NCBI GenBank assembly: GCA_030789695.1
Contig: CM061142.1
Location: forward strand, 359,451,486 to 359,515,485
Direction: 5' to 3'
Length of the DNA stretch: 64,000 bases
Source: Scilla litardierei
Taxonomy: Eukaryota > Streptophyta > Magnoliopsida > Asparagales > Asparagaceae
This document shows positions 47,945 through 60,785 of this stretch, in pieces (the first letter of the stretch is position 1; each line of letters opens with the position of its first letter). Under the pieces are notes generated by a model. The model saw only the letters and a program-made list of their open reading frames with translations, was not told where the DNA came from and searched no databases. The position numbers and the translations under genes were made by a program.

Positions 47945-48128
47945 GCGAGTAAAATGGTAGCCTTTATTAATATCAAAACATTTACAAGTGTATACACTAG
48001 TTAGGGATAGTGGATAGTAGAAAGAGAGGGGATAGGGAACAAGCGCCGTCACCCTCTACATCCTATCATCAACCATAACAACTAGCGTCAAATGAGTTTC
48101 CATATATAAATATACAATTTAGCCAGCA

Positions 48129-51100
48129 TCAATAAATCCCCAATTTGAAAAGGGGGGTGATATCTGAAGCCCCCTCTGTATCAAGATTTCGAAGAGAAAT
48201 GAGTACATCCGCCGCTATATCTTCAAAAAGTTCAGTTCTTCCAATTTAGGATACTTTAAAAATCCGTTTATTACGTTGTTTCTATATGTGCCATACAGTA
48301 GATGCCAAGATAGATTTAGCAAGAACCCCTACAGGATCTGCTTTATTGTAGAGGGAGAGGATCAGATCGCAAGCACCAGATAAAGTTTTTGGTACTGGCC
48401 CCGCGTGTCCCAGCTTCAGTAGACTCCTGGCTAAAATGTAACGGGAATACTCACATTCGAAGAACAAGTGGTTGACTGTTTCGGCCACATTTGATTTGCA
48501 TAGAACGCATGATTTATCCAAAGATAGGCCAGAATTAAATAATCTGTCCCTTGTAGGTAACTTGCCTTGAATGGCACACAACAAACGGAGGGACATTTCG
48601 GGCACGAGCTGTGATTGCCAGACAATACTGTGAAATGCAAATCCTGACCGATTTTCTCTACACCCCTCCCATGTAGATCGAAATGACCAACTAGTGGAAG
48701 GGATCCAATGCCATTTGTCAATACCATGATGTAGGTTGATGGGACGAAGGATTAGTAGCAGCGGCCTAATGCTTGCATCATCAATCCAATTACCCTCCAC
48801 CCAATAGTCGATCACTCTGAATAATTCAGTACCAGGGGTGGGAGAGAGGAGCAGATAGAGGGGCCCTTGAGGGTGCCAATTATCAAACCAAAAAGAGGTG
48901 GAAGTGACATCATTTACTGTTCTTTTAATGAGCCTTTGGGAGAAAGCACGATGTTTAAGAAGGAACTTCCAGGTACCCGAATGCGTAGGCGTAACTTTAG
49001 TAGAGTAAAACCCCAAATTAGCAGCTTCATAGTGCCTACGCATATATTTTGCCCAAATACTATCAGTGGCCAGCATTCTCCAGGTGAGGCGAACCCCAGA
49101 CGCTACATTCAGATCCTCCAGTAGTCTCAGACCCACCCACCCCCCTCTTTCTTAGGGGCATACATATCCTTCCATTCCCAGCAGTTTGACTTGCCCCAGA
49201 TGAATTTCCTACAGGCAGAGTTAATGGAGCGAATAACTGAAAGGGGGAGATTATAAGCTTGCATCCAGAAGGCTACCATACCATAAATCACCGTGCGGAC
49301 CAATTCAATTCTTCCTGAAATAGAGAGAAGAGTAGAAGAACAACCCTGAAGCCTCTTTTTGCATTTATCAACCAGGCAACCATACATGGAGGGCTTGGGG
49401 TAGTTTGAAGACAGTGGTAACCCAAAGTAGGTGGTAAATGATGAAACCATATTAATCCCCAAGATGACAGCAAGGTCTCTAGGGTCACGCACACCCTTAC
49501 TGAAGATGGCTGAGCTTTTATCATAATTGATCTGAAGACCAGATAAGAGTTTAAACCTTGCTAGTACTTCATTGATGCCCGAAATGGAATGTCTGCTAGC
49601 ACGGCAGAAGACTAATAGGTCATCTGCGAAGAGAAGATGAGAGATTGCTCCTGCTCTTCGCAAAGGTTGGATAGAACCAGAAGACTCAGCGCGACCCATG
49701 AGAAGCGAGAAAGCCTCCATAACAAGGATAAATAAGTAGGGGGATAGGGGGGTCTCCTTGCCCGAGACCTCTATTTGAAGGGAAGTATACTTCAGGAGAA
49801 CCTTCAATTAATACAGAGAACATAGGGGAAGAGATGCATTCCGATATCCAATTAATGTACCTGCTCCTGAAGCCCATCTGATGTAAAAGGAATAAAATAA
49901 ATTCCATGTTAACACTGTCAGATGCCTTCTGGAGGTCAAGTTTGATGCAAGTTCTGGACCCCATTGGATTACTAAAATCTCGAATCTGCTCGTGGGCAAT
50001 GAGAGTGCAGTCTGAAAGCAACCTGCATGTCAGGAAAGCTGCCTGGTTGGGGGAAATAAGATCACCAATGACATGTTTCATCCTGTTGCATAAGACTTTA
50101 CTGATAATTTTGTAGATGACATTACAGAAAGAGGTAGGCCTGTAGTCCCCTAACCCAGAAGCTTTGGAGTTTTTAGGGACTAAGGTAAGGAAGGTGTGAT
50201 TAACATGCGGTAGCAAGTGACCAAAAATGAAGAAAGAAGAGATGCCTGTAATGACATCATTACCAACTACCTCCCATTCATGTTGGAAAAAAGCTGCATT
50301 GAAACCATCAGGCCCAGGTGCCTTGTCTTTGCCAATTTGAAAGGCAGCATTCTTGATTTCAGCAGAGGAGACTGGTCTATCCATCCAATTAGAGGCTTCT
50401 ACAGTAAGCTTACGTTTCAAAATGAGATTTGGGAAAACATTCCAGTAGTAATCCTGCATGTATAATTTACTATAAAAAAACAGGGGCTTCCTTCCTTAAA
50501 GCATCAGTATTGGTGTTAATATCTCCAGAGGGGCTAAAAAGATGGCTAAGGTTGTTGTGAGAGAGCCTAGCCTTCATATCCAAGTAGAAGAATTTAGAGT
50601 TCCTATCCCCGAGGGTAAGCCAATTCTGCCTACTTTTCTGGCGCAGATCTTCCTCCTCCACGTCCAATGCTTGGGCAAGTTTGAAAGAGGCCTGCTTCTC
50701 AAGCATTTGAATATTTGAGTCATAAATAAATCTATGATCTTTTTGCAACATTTCCAATTCATTCCTGCACTTAAAGGTATTAAGCTCAATTCTTTGATAG
50801 GCCGCCCAGTCCTTAAGCTTCCCTTTCAAGTGCTTAAGGTTATTGACCAACCTTTGCATAGGGGTGTTCCCATTGTGAATACCCCAGTTATTACGCACAA
50901 CATCACCAAAACCAGGTTGGGAAATCCAAGAATTATAGAATCTGAAAGGCTTGGGGTGAGAGGTACCTGAGGGTGAAGGTGGACATACAAGCATGAATGG
51001 TCACTAGTGCCCGAGGAGTAATATTCGACAAATAAGAGCGGCAACAGAGAAATCCAGGACGGGTTACATAGCACCCGATCTAGGTGCACAGAGATACGAG

Positions 51101-51677
51101 CGCCACCAATTCACCTATTGTTCCAACTTAGAGTTTGACCAATACTTTTTAGATCAAAGAGTTGACAGCCTCCTAAACAAGCATTGAAAGCATCCATAAC
51201 AGTAGGATCCATAGCTCAGCTACCCAACTTCTCATTAGAGAACCGAATACAGTTGAAATCTCCTCCCACCAACCAAGGAATGTTAAGAAACATCTTAGAA
51301 TCAGCAAGAAGGTCAGCCCACAGAGGAATCCTGGAAGAAGCAAGATTAAATCCATACACAGCCGTAAGACCCATTACAAGCCCTGCAGAATTGGTGAAAG
51401 TAGAAGAGATATGTTGAGGGGAGGCTGAAACTAAAGAGCAACTCCAAGAAGTGGAGTTGTAGAAAATAACCAGACGACCACCCTTGTGGTAAGACCTGTT
51501 GTCCAAACTACTCCACTCTTTAGGAAAGCAGTTGGAAATTTTGGCCTCGTTCCAAGCTTCAACTTTGGTTTCCAGCAGACAAAACATACTAGGATTATGT
51601 TTACGCAACCTGAACTTTAGGTCAGAACGACGCGAGAAATTATTGAGACCGCGAGAATTCCAGAAGAAGATAGTCAT
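48129..51677 (-). pseudogene. LINE C ORF2: endonuclease - reverse transcriptase (broken)
   Basis: Starts MTIFFWNSRGLNN at 51677. Endonuclease: LLETKVEAWN, WLVGGDFNCIRF and GTSDHSCL. Linker at 50994-50470. Reverse transcriptase: DKAPGPDGFNAAFFQ, SPNQAAFLTCR, SPYLFILVMEAFS and catalytic FADD in LLFADDLLVF. C-terminal part 49136-48282 with SGTWKFLLKHRAF and zinc-binding CVLCKSNVAETVNHLFFEC. A TAG after VWHI is followed by KQRNKRIF in the same frame, and the reading ends at the TGA at 48129-48131. Frame breaks near 51200, 50465, 49750 and 49130. Non-functional. Confidence 0.9.
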
Positions 51678-51704
51678 TAAAATATATGAGTTAGGGCCTG
51701 CGAT

Positions 51705-53682
51705 CTAGGAGCTAGATAGCCGAGGGCTCCGTCTGGTAGCAGAGGCAGTAACGGGAGGTTTGTTCTTAGTCTGCTGACCCGAGCTCCTAAGAATGGAATG
51801 CTCTTCCTTCCATTCCTTATTGGCAATGGTAAGCTCTGTAGGTGGGTCATCAACATCCTGAGAGGACTGGAGGAGAGAAGGAGAACTCTTGCAGGTAACA
51901 GAAGAAGTTATCAAGACAATGCTAGGCTTGACGATAGCATCTAAAAGGCTTGGGGAGTAACTGCATTCTCCAACCTCAGCTTGAGACCTATGTCACAAAT
52001 TACACCCAGGAGCGGTTTGTACATGCACCGAATGTGAGTGTGTGACATTAATGGGCGGCTGTGCATGGTGAGGCTTACAAGAGGATTTCTCCCCAAGGCT
52101 GGGGCATTCATTTGCCATCAATGAGTTTGCATCTTGCAGTGGAGTCATCTCTACAAGAGCAACTTGTTGGCTATGCTCTTGACCCTTAACATCAGGCACA
52201 GACCCATCCCCCAATACACTGTTCAGATTCTCAATGGGTTGATCCCCTGCCACCTTATTACAAGGATCTCCCCCCAAAACGTCACCAGCATTGGGGCCTT
52301 CAGCATGCTTAACAACCTGAGTAGTACGAAGATCAGTAGTTTGGATCGAAGGTCGCTCGATATCAGAGGCTATGGAGGGGCACTGAGCGTCCGTGTGCCG
52401 AAAGCTTGCGCACCCACCGCATCTGGGAGGCTCGCCCTTATATGTAACATCTACGGAGATTGAGTTTTGATCATCCAAGTTAACCAGAACAGTTCTCAGA
52501 AGCGGAGCTTCCACTGCCACTTCCACCAGGCAACTGGCATAGGATATTCTATCGAGATTTTGATGTAGCAGTGTCACGGTAAATGGGGGACCCAACACCA
52601 CTAGCAATGATATTAAGGATGTCAAGGGTCCACATAGAGAGTGGAAGATTATGAAACTGCACCCAAAAAGGGACTGCAGTAAGGATGTCGCACCCATGGT
52701 TGGTAGTTGGTGACCAGTTTTGAAGTACTACAAGCCGGCCATCAAATAACCAAGGCCCTCCATGCAGAATATTGTCTCTGTCTTTCGCATTCTCGAATCT
52801 GAAATTAAAATATCCATTCTCTTTGGAAAAGATTTGAAGACCCCCTCTAATCCTCCAAAGTCTTTCAGTCCAAGCATTAATCTGGCCAAAATAAGGAACG
52901 TCTCCTAAGACATAACCCACAAGGGTATTCTGCCAACGAGAAGCTCCAACTTCAACCAAAGTGGGTGACACCCTGACCTTAGCAACTCCAACCGATTTGC
53001 TGATAGGAGGGACTAGGGTCATCACAAGGTTGTCAGCATATTTGCGACGATTGGCACAAATGTCTACCCAAGATTTCTTATTACCAGAAGGGATAATCTG
53101 AATAGTAGATTGGGGCCTAACAGGCTTCCTTCCAATCAGATCGTGATTGCTGCAGGGTAAGGAAGTACCTTCTCTCCGAGGTGGAGCATGATGCTGGACG
53201 TGCTTTGATGTAGTATTCTGGCCTCGTAATTGCTCTGGAATCCGATGGTAGTTTGGGGTTGACCTACCAGCCTTCTTGAATCCTCCCCGTCGGAAGGGCC
53301 CCTGATTATAGGGCCTCCGAATAGCATCACCTCGCTCGATAGATGGTTTTTTTCCTCACGTAAGACACACGAGTCCAACCATCAGTCCCAGAGGAAGTGC
53401 GATCATTTGAAGCCACCTTGCCAGGCTCCAAGCCTCCCCCCACAGCAATCCCAGCGCCAGAATTTGGGGCCCCGAAGCCGTGGAATTAGATCCCCTCGTC
53501 TCCGTTGAGAAACCAGCAACGCCCAACACAGGGGGACCAGTCACCGCCGATGAACTCATAATCCCACAACAAGACCGATCTCCTTTATTCCCACCATCAC
53601 CCGAGAAAGCTCCGCCTGAGCCGTCGACTCCATGTGGATGCGCCATCGCCTGGCGATCGCCCGCTCCGAAAAAGACGCTCAT
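51705..53682 (-). pseudogene. LINE C ORF1 (broken)
   Basis: Starts MSVFFGAGDRQAMAHPHG at 53682; a longer open frame runs back into the microsatellite and is not used. DUF4283-like region: [35 protein letters not shown] and FWVQFHNLPLSMW (53025-52549). CCHC knuckle CGGCASFRHTDAQC near 52410. C-terminal tail KEWKEEHSIL and TRRSPRLSSS, ending at 51705. At least three frameshifts separate the segments. Same role as LINE B ORF1 when intact. Confidence 0.87.
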
Positions 53683-53692
53683 ATGGTTTTTT

Positions 53693-54196
53693 ATGTATAT
53701 ATATACACACACACATTCAATTGATACAGTTCAAGTAATATTGTTATTACAATGCACATTTTCTTAAATAAATGTGTGTGTGTGTGTGTATACATATATA
53801 TGTTTATCAAATTTATTAGTGAGAAATTTTGTACTCACTAAGCCGTGTAACTTAACCTGCCCAACAATGCTGGTAGGAGCAACAAAAGTCGACCCCAAGC
53901 GGAGTTTGAAATTTTGTGCTAAGTACACTAGGATGTCAGATGGAGACATTTTGCTTTATTTTGTTTTAGAACTCCTTATTGTATGATGTACTTGGCTAGA
54001 CAATTGTGATGTATTATAGTTTGCTCTGGGCCTCTAAGAGAAACTTTCTGGATCCTATGTAGTTGGATGTATAATATGCAATGACCCCTGAGGCTTGGCA
54101 CGTGTATGGGTTCATTCTCGTATGTGTGTTGTCGTTGTTACGCACCCCTGTTCATAAGCTATTTAATTCTTTCGCTACGAGATTTGGGGCGTTACA
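53693..54196 (+). repeat. Chromovirus 3' LTR, segment 3 (end)
   Basis: Resumes at the microsatellite (ATGTATATATATACACACAC, then ATTCAATTGATACAG) and matches 11135-11692 of the 5' LTR to the end GGGGCGTTACA. Followed by the AAAAC target duplication. The total of the three segments is close to the 5' LTR length. Confidence 0.94.
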
Positions 54197-54201
54197 AAAA
54201 C

Positions 54202-54426
54202 TATCTGCCACGAACTTTTCTGTGGCCTTAAATAAGTATCAGCTACGGAATTGTCTGTGGCCATTACATATTGGCCACGGATAAAGTGCACGAAACTTCC
54301 AATTTCGTGCACTATAGTCGTGGCCAATACGTAATGACCACAGACAAATCCGTAGCCATAATGTGCTATCAGCCACAGATTTGTCTGTGGCTGATAGTGT
54401 ACATTGTTTTTTTAAAAAATAGTAGT
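54202..54426 (+). mobile_element. CACTA-like element, right part
   Basis: Inverted GGCCACGGAT/CCGTAGCC-type repeats continue from 9570. On the reverse strand the region reads TACTACTATTTTTTAAA before GCCACAGACAAATCTGTGGC, a degenerate partner of the CACTACTACATAA end at 9206. If this is the end, the element is only about 590 bp without the insertion and non-autonomous. The 3-bp target duplication (ATA at 9203) is not matched here, so the right end is provisional. Confidence 0.5.
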
Positions 54427-55690
54427 ATTTTCGTTATATAATATACAATATTTTATAACAAATATGTACCTGTATATGCAGCAAAATAAAGCAAACAAAT
54501 ATTAAAATGGAAATGCAAAAATTTAATAATAACAATGTATCAAATAAAATATATTAAACGTACATAACTAACGGCATCAGTTTAAAATTATGTTTATGAC
54601 AACAGTTAAAAATATCCTAACACTTTACAACGTTATCGCCATCGTTGCATCTCCGTGACCGCACCATCGTTATCGATCGCCTCGCCATCACCATCATCGA
54701 ATGCCTCCATCGTCTCCATTTCGATGACCCTTGAGGTGAGAATGGTGGGAACACAATCACATCATTTCGATGACATGACACGTATTAATGATGAAAACAA
54801 CATTTGGGTCCTTTGAGAGACATATCTAGAGTTCTACCTCAGCTTTCAAGTTCTCACCATGTTGCCTAATTTTGTTATTTCTTCATTACTCGCCCAACTT
54901 GGAAGAAAAAAGGAGAGAACACAATTCCATCATTTAGCATGGAGACATTGATGATGAAAACAACGTTTGAGCAGCTTGGGAGACAAAACTCGTGGTCTAC
55001 CCTCAATTTTCTCATTCGAATACCCCCACAGCTCAAAAGTGGAGAAAAAGCAAAGGCACAAGCGACACCGGCAGGCGAGACAAGCGATGGGACGGTGTGG
55101 GACTAAAGAAAGCCCCTCTCCTGCTTGCTTTGTCACTTGAAATTAATCGCAATTAATTAATTTATTAAAAATATTTATAGGACAGTTGAAACTTGATCAA
55201 TTTTGCACCAAAAAACACAGAATCAAATACACAAGTCCCTGATGCGTCATGTCTGAAGGCATGCATGATGCATTCCAACAATCTTAATTTTTTTAAGAAT
55301 CATGTCAGGATTCATATTAATTTAGTCTCAGATTAAGGCCATTTATGATGGACATCATTATTGATGGACGAGATTAGAAAATAGACGTACTTTGAATACC
55401 ATATTAAAACAAGAACGGACAGAAAGATGGTTAATATTACTGATATTATTGAAATAGTAATTTAAATCATATCTAATCCAAAATTAAAGCTACTGGATAG
55501 AAGCGCAATTCCTCTTTTATGGACATTAACTGTTCTCAAAATTTACAATATTTTTATGAATGATCCTTAAATGAGACCTTTGTTGTGAAAGGTTCTTGGT
55601 ATCCATCATGATTGTAAATCTCTTATTATCAATATGTTGTAACGTTTTATCAAACATATATAATATATTCTATGGCACATATTTGAGGTT
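54427..55690. other. Intergenic, no recognised feature
   Basis: AT-rich. Two diverged copies of a roughly 120-bp segment (around 54735-54860 and 54905-55025) share GGAGACA.TGATGATGAAAACAAC-like text. A short minus-strand frame at 55136-54930 has no recognisable domain. It could be the interior of a larger CACTA element if the end at 54426 is wrong. Confidence 0.4.
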
Positions 55691-55699
55691 GATTGATTC

Positions 55700-58600
55700 T
55701 CAACAAGTTATCAGCAAGACGATGCTCTCAAGATTTTTTCCGAATCGGCTCAAGAAGGAGCGATGCGTGGAATTGTGTGAAAGCTCTGCCGGATCGTGAC
55801 GGAAAAGATTTCGTAATACGACGATGCAAATGCTTCGTAGGACACGCACGGATCTAGAGGTATTTCGATGTTTGATCAAATTTTTTTATTAGATCATGAT
55901 GTTGATGTCCTATATCTAGTTTAGTTTGGATCAAAATCGCATTTTTTATGCCATATATCTAATTTCCTAGATCTAAAACGTGATTTTAAGGATCTAGATA
56001 CCTAATCACAATGTAAATACTTGATTTTTTTAAAATCTTGTGCAAAAATCTTATTATCAAAAGATTCCCAAAAATTCCAGCAAAATCCAGAAAAATCTGT
56101 AAAAATTCTGGAAATTTCCAAAAAAACTAGGGAATAAAATGGGAAGGGATTGATATCATATAAATGTTTTTTGGGATAAAATGTTGCTTGGGGATGTCGA
56201 TAAAATATGTTTTCGGATGCGTTCAGTTTTTATATTTTTTTGAACATGATCCGATTGACCTGGTGCATACCGCGGGCGGCCCGAAGCCTCTGCTTCCACC
56301 ACATACCCAACGAAAATTTCTTTTTAGGTTAAAGCCCCACAAATTTTCATGGGCAGGTCATATAATTCAATGCATCTTTAATAACAAACGATTAACGCAC
56401 AAGTAATTTTAAATCTTATCTGCATACATCACTAAGGTTTCCTAATGGATATAATTATTCATATGTTTTCATATGTATTACCTATGATGAATGCTCTATA
56501 TAGCTGCATGATATGTTAAACAATTCATATATTTATGCTCATATATATAAATTATGTATTATGGCACACAAATAAATAATTCTTCAAAAGTTTAAAAATC
56601 ATATCTATTCTCACAATTGAACCTGAAGTTCAAATTTATATGTCAACACCCTTTTGCTCAAATAAAATGAAACTAAAAATATGAGGGATTATGCGAAAAC
56701 TATTTACGGGATCTTTTTAAAGATAAGCATTTTGCGGTATATAGATCTCGCAGATCTATGGTCTATATGGACCAATATGGACACCAGAAGTTTTCCATAA
56801 CACCGAAAACTCTTTTAGAGTAATCTCACTTTACAAGGAAAGATTCTTGACTCTATCCTTGTATATAAGTTCACTCCTGAAGTCGTGACTTAATATATAC
56901 GTGAGAAATATATTCACACCCACGTATTTATTCCACTATATCCACATAAAAACTTAATGACTCAAGAAAATAATCGCCTGAAGACAATGTATGACCATTC
57001 AAATGGACTTTCAAAAGTACCACATAAATTTTATAATTGGAAGTATAGAAACAAGCTCATTCACTTAGATATGTCTCCTTGGAGATACTAATATTTATTC
57101 TTCCTTATAAATAACAATATGGAAGTCTAAAACAGAGGAAGTCTAGGACCAACGACGTCCTGATATATATAAAGATAGGAAAATACGATATTACTCGATA
57201 TTGGAATAAGCAATGGCAAACTAGACCAAACCCAGGAGTTTTGGTAAGACTCATGCTGCAATTTGCAAGATGAAAGGTCGTCAATTTATGACATAGATAA
57301 TATATACAAAGCTAATCTAATGATGAAATTCGATGTAGCTCTTGTATACTAAGCTATTTCCCGAGAAACATATACTTTGAAAAACTATAATTAGATAGCT
57401 AAACATAATTAATAGGAGTATGTTCCTAAACTTATTAATATGTGTATGCTTTTTATAAACGCTTTTTGTTTATATGCATTTCATTCTACTGCAAAATTTT
57501 ATGCTTTATTTGTAGCATATGTCAAAAAATTATAGCTTGACACCTCAAGACGTATGCTATTAATAGCATTTCACCCTAAAAAATAGTCAAGTAGAAAACT
57601 ATTTTGGGACATCTGACCTGAGATTTGGGCTTTGTTAGCCTGAATACTCTATATGAGTATGCCCAGTACTATCTGAAAAAGAAATTTATGAAGTTTCAAT
57701 GGATATTCGTCAAAACAAAATCCTAATAAATGACTCAAGAATATAATGGCCTTGAAGACCATACTTGAGCGTTCAAATGGATTTTCAAAATTTCGAGTTA
57801 AATTCGAAAAGAGGAATTAAATGGAACCCCTGAAGTGTCAAAAATTGTCCAAGTTTTAAATTTAGAATGATATATTATGTCACCATAGATTGATGATGCA
57901 AGACATCATTAACCCATCCTATAAATTTGAAGAACATGAAGTTTCTTCAGAAGGGTGTGTTTTCATTCTCATTTAATGGAAAAAAATGATTATAAGATCA
58001 TCTCCATCACATGTGGACATTGACTCTCAAAACTTCCTCTAATAGAATTTAAGATGATATAATTGCTATCATCGATAAAATAATAAGATCTCTAGGTCTC
58101 TTGAGAGTACTTGAGGGATAAAAATGGACTTATCCACTCCCTACATATGGCTGATTGTGTACCTTAGTGACTCATTCATATATCCTCTAAAATATTTATA
58201 ATCAAACCTATTATCCAACCGCAGTCCATTTTTTTTCACAGCATATATAACACATTATTAATGACGGGAACATTGGATAATACTGGGAAATCAACCATAA
58301 TTTGCAACTGGAATAAAGTTGAACACCCGGGAGTCTGTGTTCACACCCAAAATGGGTTATTTGAATTAATCATTAAAATGAACGGAATACTCATCCATTA
58401 TAAATCCAGTTGCTGGTGACTGCATGTGGACATGCAATTACACTACATACCATCAAAACGCCTCCTTAGAACATATTTATATGGGCTGATCACCATATAT
58501 AAACAGTTTCCGAGAGCTCCTAACAGAGGAAGCGTTTAGAGCACATTTTATAGATTGTGCCATGATGTGTCACATCCCCATAGCACCATTATAAACCATC

Positions 58601-59200
58601 AAATGTCGTCTTAGAACTATGTACTGGGCATAATTAACACAGATAAATAGATTCCGAGCACTCCAAATGGGGGAAGCATTTATAGCACATCTCATAGATT
58701 GTGCCTTGATGAGTCATCATACAAAGGATCAATTGTGAAGATTAGATCCTAAAGATCCTTCACATTCAGAACTCTTTACATTCCCAGTATTATGTTCAAC
58801 ATGGATGTTACCATCATCCCTGAGCTTGAAGCTTAGTTGACCATTTCAAATATCAAAATCGTGATGTGATCCTAAAGATCCACACTCATGAAATTGTTAA
58901 ACATTTTTCAGATAAATTTACTAATAAACCGAATATTGTAAAAATCACACATCCATGCTGCTAAAAATCCAGCTAGGATTGACATACAAAAAATAATGGA
59001 TGCAATCCACCAGTAGCAGAAGTGGATGTCTTTAATGAATGAGAGGACATACCACGAGGCTCCAAAGAGAGGAATACTCCTGGAGACCTTTATACAATAC
59101 CACCACATGAAAGTGAGCTCATCTCCATATCCTCTCTTTTCCAGAACATGTGGAAGATGTTAATCTAGAATAAATTGAAATATTAATGTATAATATACGT
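55700..59200 (+). pseudogene. Decayed Ty1/copia-like relic
   Basis: No long frame survives, but pieces read like copia protein. At 57989-58039, IIRSSPSHVDIDSQNFL resembles the segment just before the copia integrase core (IIRPSP...FLERIQGD type). At 58488-58563, SFRELLTEEAFRAHFIDC resembles the post-integrase YLEP.TGD.F.ARF.DC motif. A second, diverged copy of the latter lies at 58636-58710 (RFRALQMGEAFIAHLIDC). Near 55705, ACAAGTTATCAGCAAGACG resembles the start of the internal region of plant copia elements. LTR ends are not resolved. The match is from memory of family motifs and is only moderately secure. Confidence 0.45.
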
Positions 59201-59640
59201 ACTTGGGGAGGTGTTTGGACAAAAAACACACTTGTCGATAACTTCTGCACGTTTCATTTTGCCATTAAATGTGATATTTATAAATATCGTTCCACACTCC
59301 GATGCATGAAGCAAACGTAGATATTGGTCAAAAATGTGAAACAAGTCAATAATAAGCTGATATGAAACGTGAAAGTATTTGGACCAGAAGTCCTGATATC
59401 AAAAAGGTAACAAACCTGTGGGCATAATGAGTATTGAATAAACACAAATAAAAATAAATAAAATTGTATGCTATAAGAAACATGCTATATCTTATAGGTT
59501 CATTTTGCTGAAAATAAGAAAAAAATCAAGTAAGATCAGCTTGACTCACTTACAAATAAACTGATGTATCAGCCTCCCTGGTTATGTTTGCAAAAAGCCG
59601 GCGATTGGCAAAATTTTTGGGTTATTGCTACTATGGATGT
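59201..59640. other. Intergenic, no recognised feature
   Basis: AT-rich spacer between the copia relic and the Tat/Athila-like LTR. No frame, repeat or terminus that I can support. Confidence 0.5.
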
Positions 59641-60028
59641 TGTGATATGCTCACGCCTCGGGATACACACGCACCCGGGACAAGCGACTTGTAGTCTTAC
59701 CGCAAGCGCACGGTGTAGCGACGAGCAGGTATCGAACTCAGGGAGGAACAATGACAATGTCTCCTTCCAATCACCTAGCTATCAAAATGGTCGAGAATAA
59801 TTTGGGGTGAAATGGTCACAATCGTTCAAATGTCGATGGAAATATCAATAAAATAAAACGCCTAGGGATAGGAAATCCCCGCTACAGACCGTATCTCATC
59901 GTTGTGATTCGTAGGTTTCATCATTGCTAGACTTGAATCTTAGGTGAACTAGTCGCAACTAAATGTAGAACCAAGCTCATGCTCTCGCGCTATTGTCGGT
60001 CTATAGAAAACCTAGGGTATTGCCCAAT

Positions 60029-60303
60029 CTCTTGCAAACCCTAACCTAAGCCGCTATTGTGAAGAACGACATCATCGTTCAATCGTATCTCGAGCCCACT
60101 CTCGTGCAAACTCGAGCTATGACCTAGGTTGAGATAGTTCCTACCCGTCCAATCTCTTGCAAACGGGTATTGGTATAGAATCACGATTGAAAACCCTAGC
60201 TTTGGTCCAATCTCTTGCAAACCAATCCTAGAGGAGTCCAATCGTAAATCTAAATCGAATTTCTAGGGCTTCCTATCAATTGGGACCCAATCTCTTGCAA
60301 ATC
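60029..60303. repeat. Dispersed CAATCTCTTGCAAA motif, four copies plus a variant
   Basis: Exact or near-exact copies begin at about 60028, 60149, 60208 and 60288. A variant, CCACTCTCGTGCAAACTCG, lies near 60096. Spacing is irregular (60-120 bp). They lie in the transcribed part of the LTR, downstream of its TATA box. Confidence 0.8.
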
Positions 60304-60695
60304 CCAATCGATATGAATCCCTAGCTATCCGTAATTAATCAATCCCAACATAACCCTAATCAATTCTAGCAAGAATTTCACCAATTCATCATAATTTAGA
60401 AATGGGGTCTATAGGGTTCATCCCTATGCCCTAAGACGAAGGCACTACTCACTAATCATCATGCAAAACTTAAGGAAATCAATAATAAAATCAACACAAT
60501 TCATTGCAATAGAGAAATTGTTAACAAAAATAGGGATTTTGATAAGAGAATAGACAAACCAATGAGAATCCAATAGCATTCAACAAAAGTAGCCTTTTTA
60601 ATCTCCAAGAGAAAAGCTAAATCTAATAATCTAAAAAGCTCTCAAAAAGGCTGCCAAAAAACTCTAAAAAGTCCTCCTTAACTAGGGCAAAAACT

Positions 60696-60709
60696 GGGTT
60701 TAAATACCC
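60696..60709 (-). promoter_or_regulatory. TATA box of the Tat/Athila-like LTR
   Basis: The minus strand reads GGGTATTTAAACCC. It lies about 80 bp downstream (sense direction) of the palindrome array and shares TATTTAAACCC with the left-edge LTR promoter at 2423. Confidence 0.5.
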
Positions 60710-60785
60710 TTCAAAATCGCCCAGAAAATCGTGACCATAATGCCCTTGCGCAGCCCAGAAATCGCACTTTACGCAACAGGTGGAA

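Larger units (their letters stand above)
47945..53690 (-). mobile_element. LINE C (L1-type), full-length but decayed
   Basis: The 3' UTR is 47945-48128 with the conserved motif at 48021-48060. ORF2 and ORF1 are both broken. The 5' end lies just outside the ORF1 start, next to TATATACACACACA of the LTR microsatellite at 53693. Same orientation and plan as LINE B but clearly a different subfamily. Confidence 0.9.

Noticed and set aside
54930..55136. Possible host exon on the minus strand
   Set aside because: Short, no domain, no convincing splice context; lies in a diverged tandem duplication.
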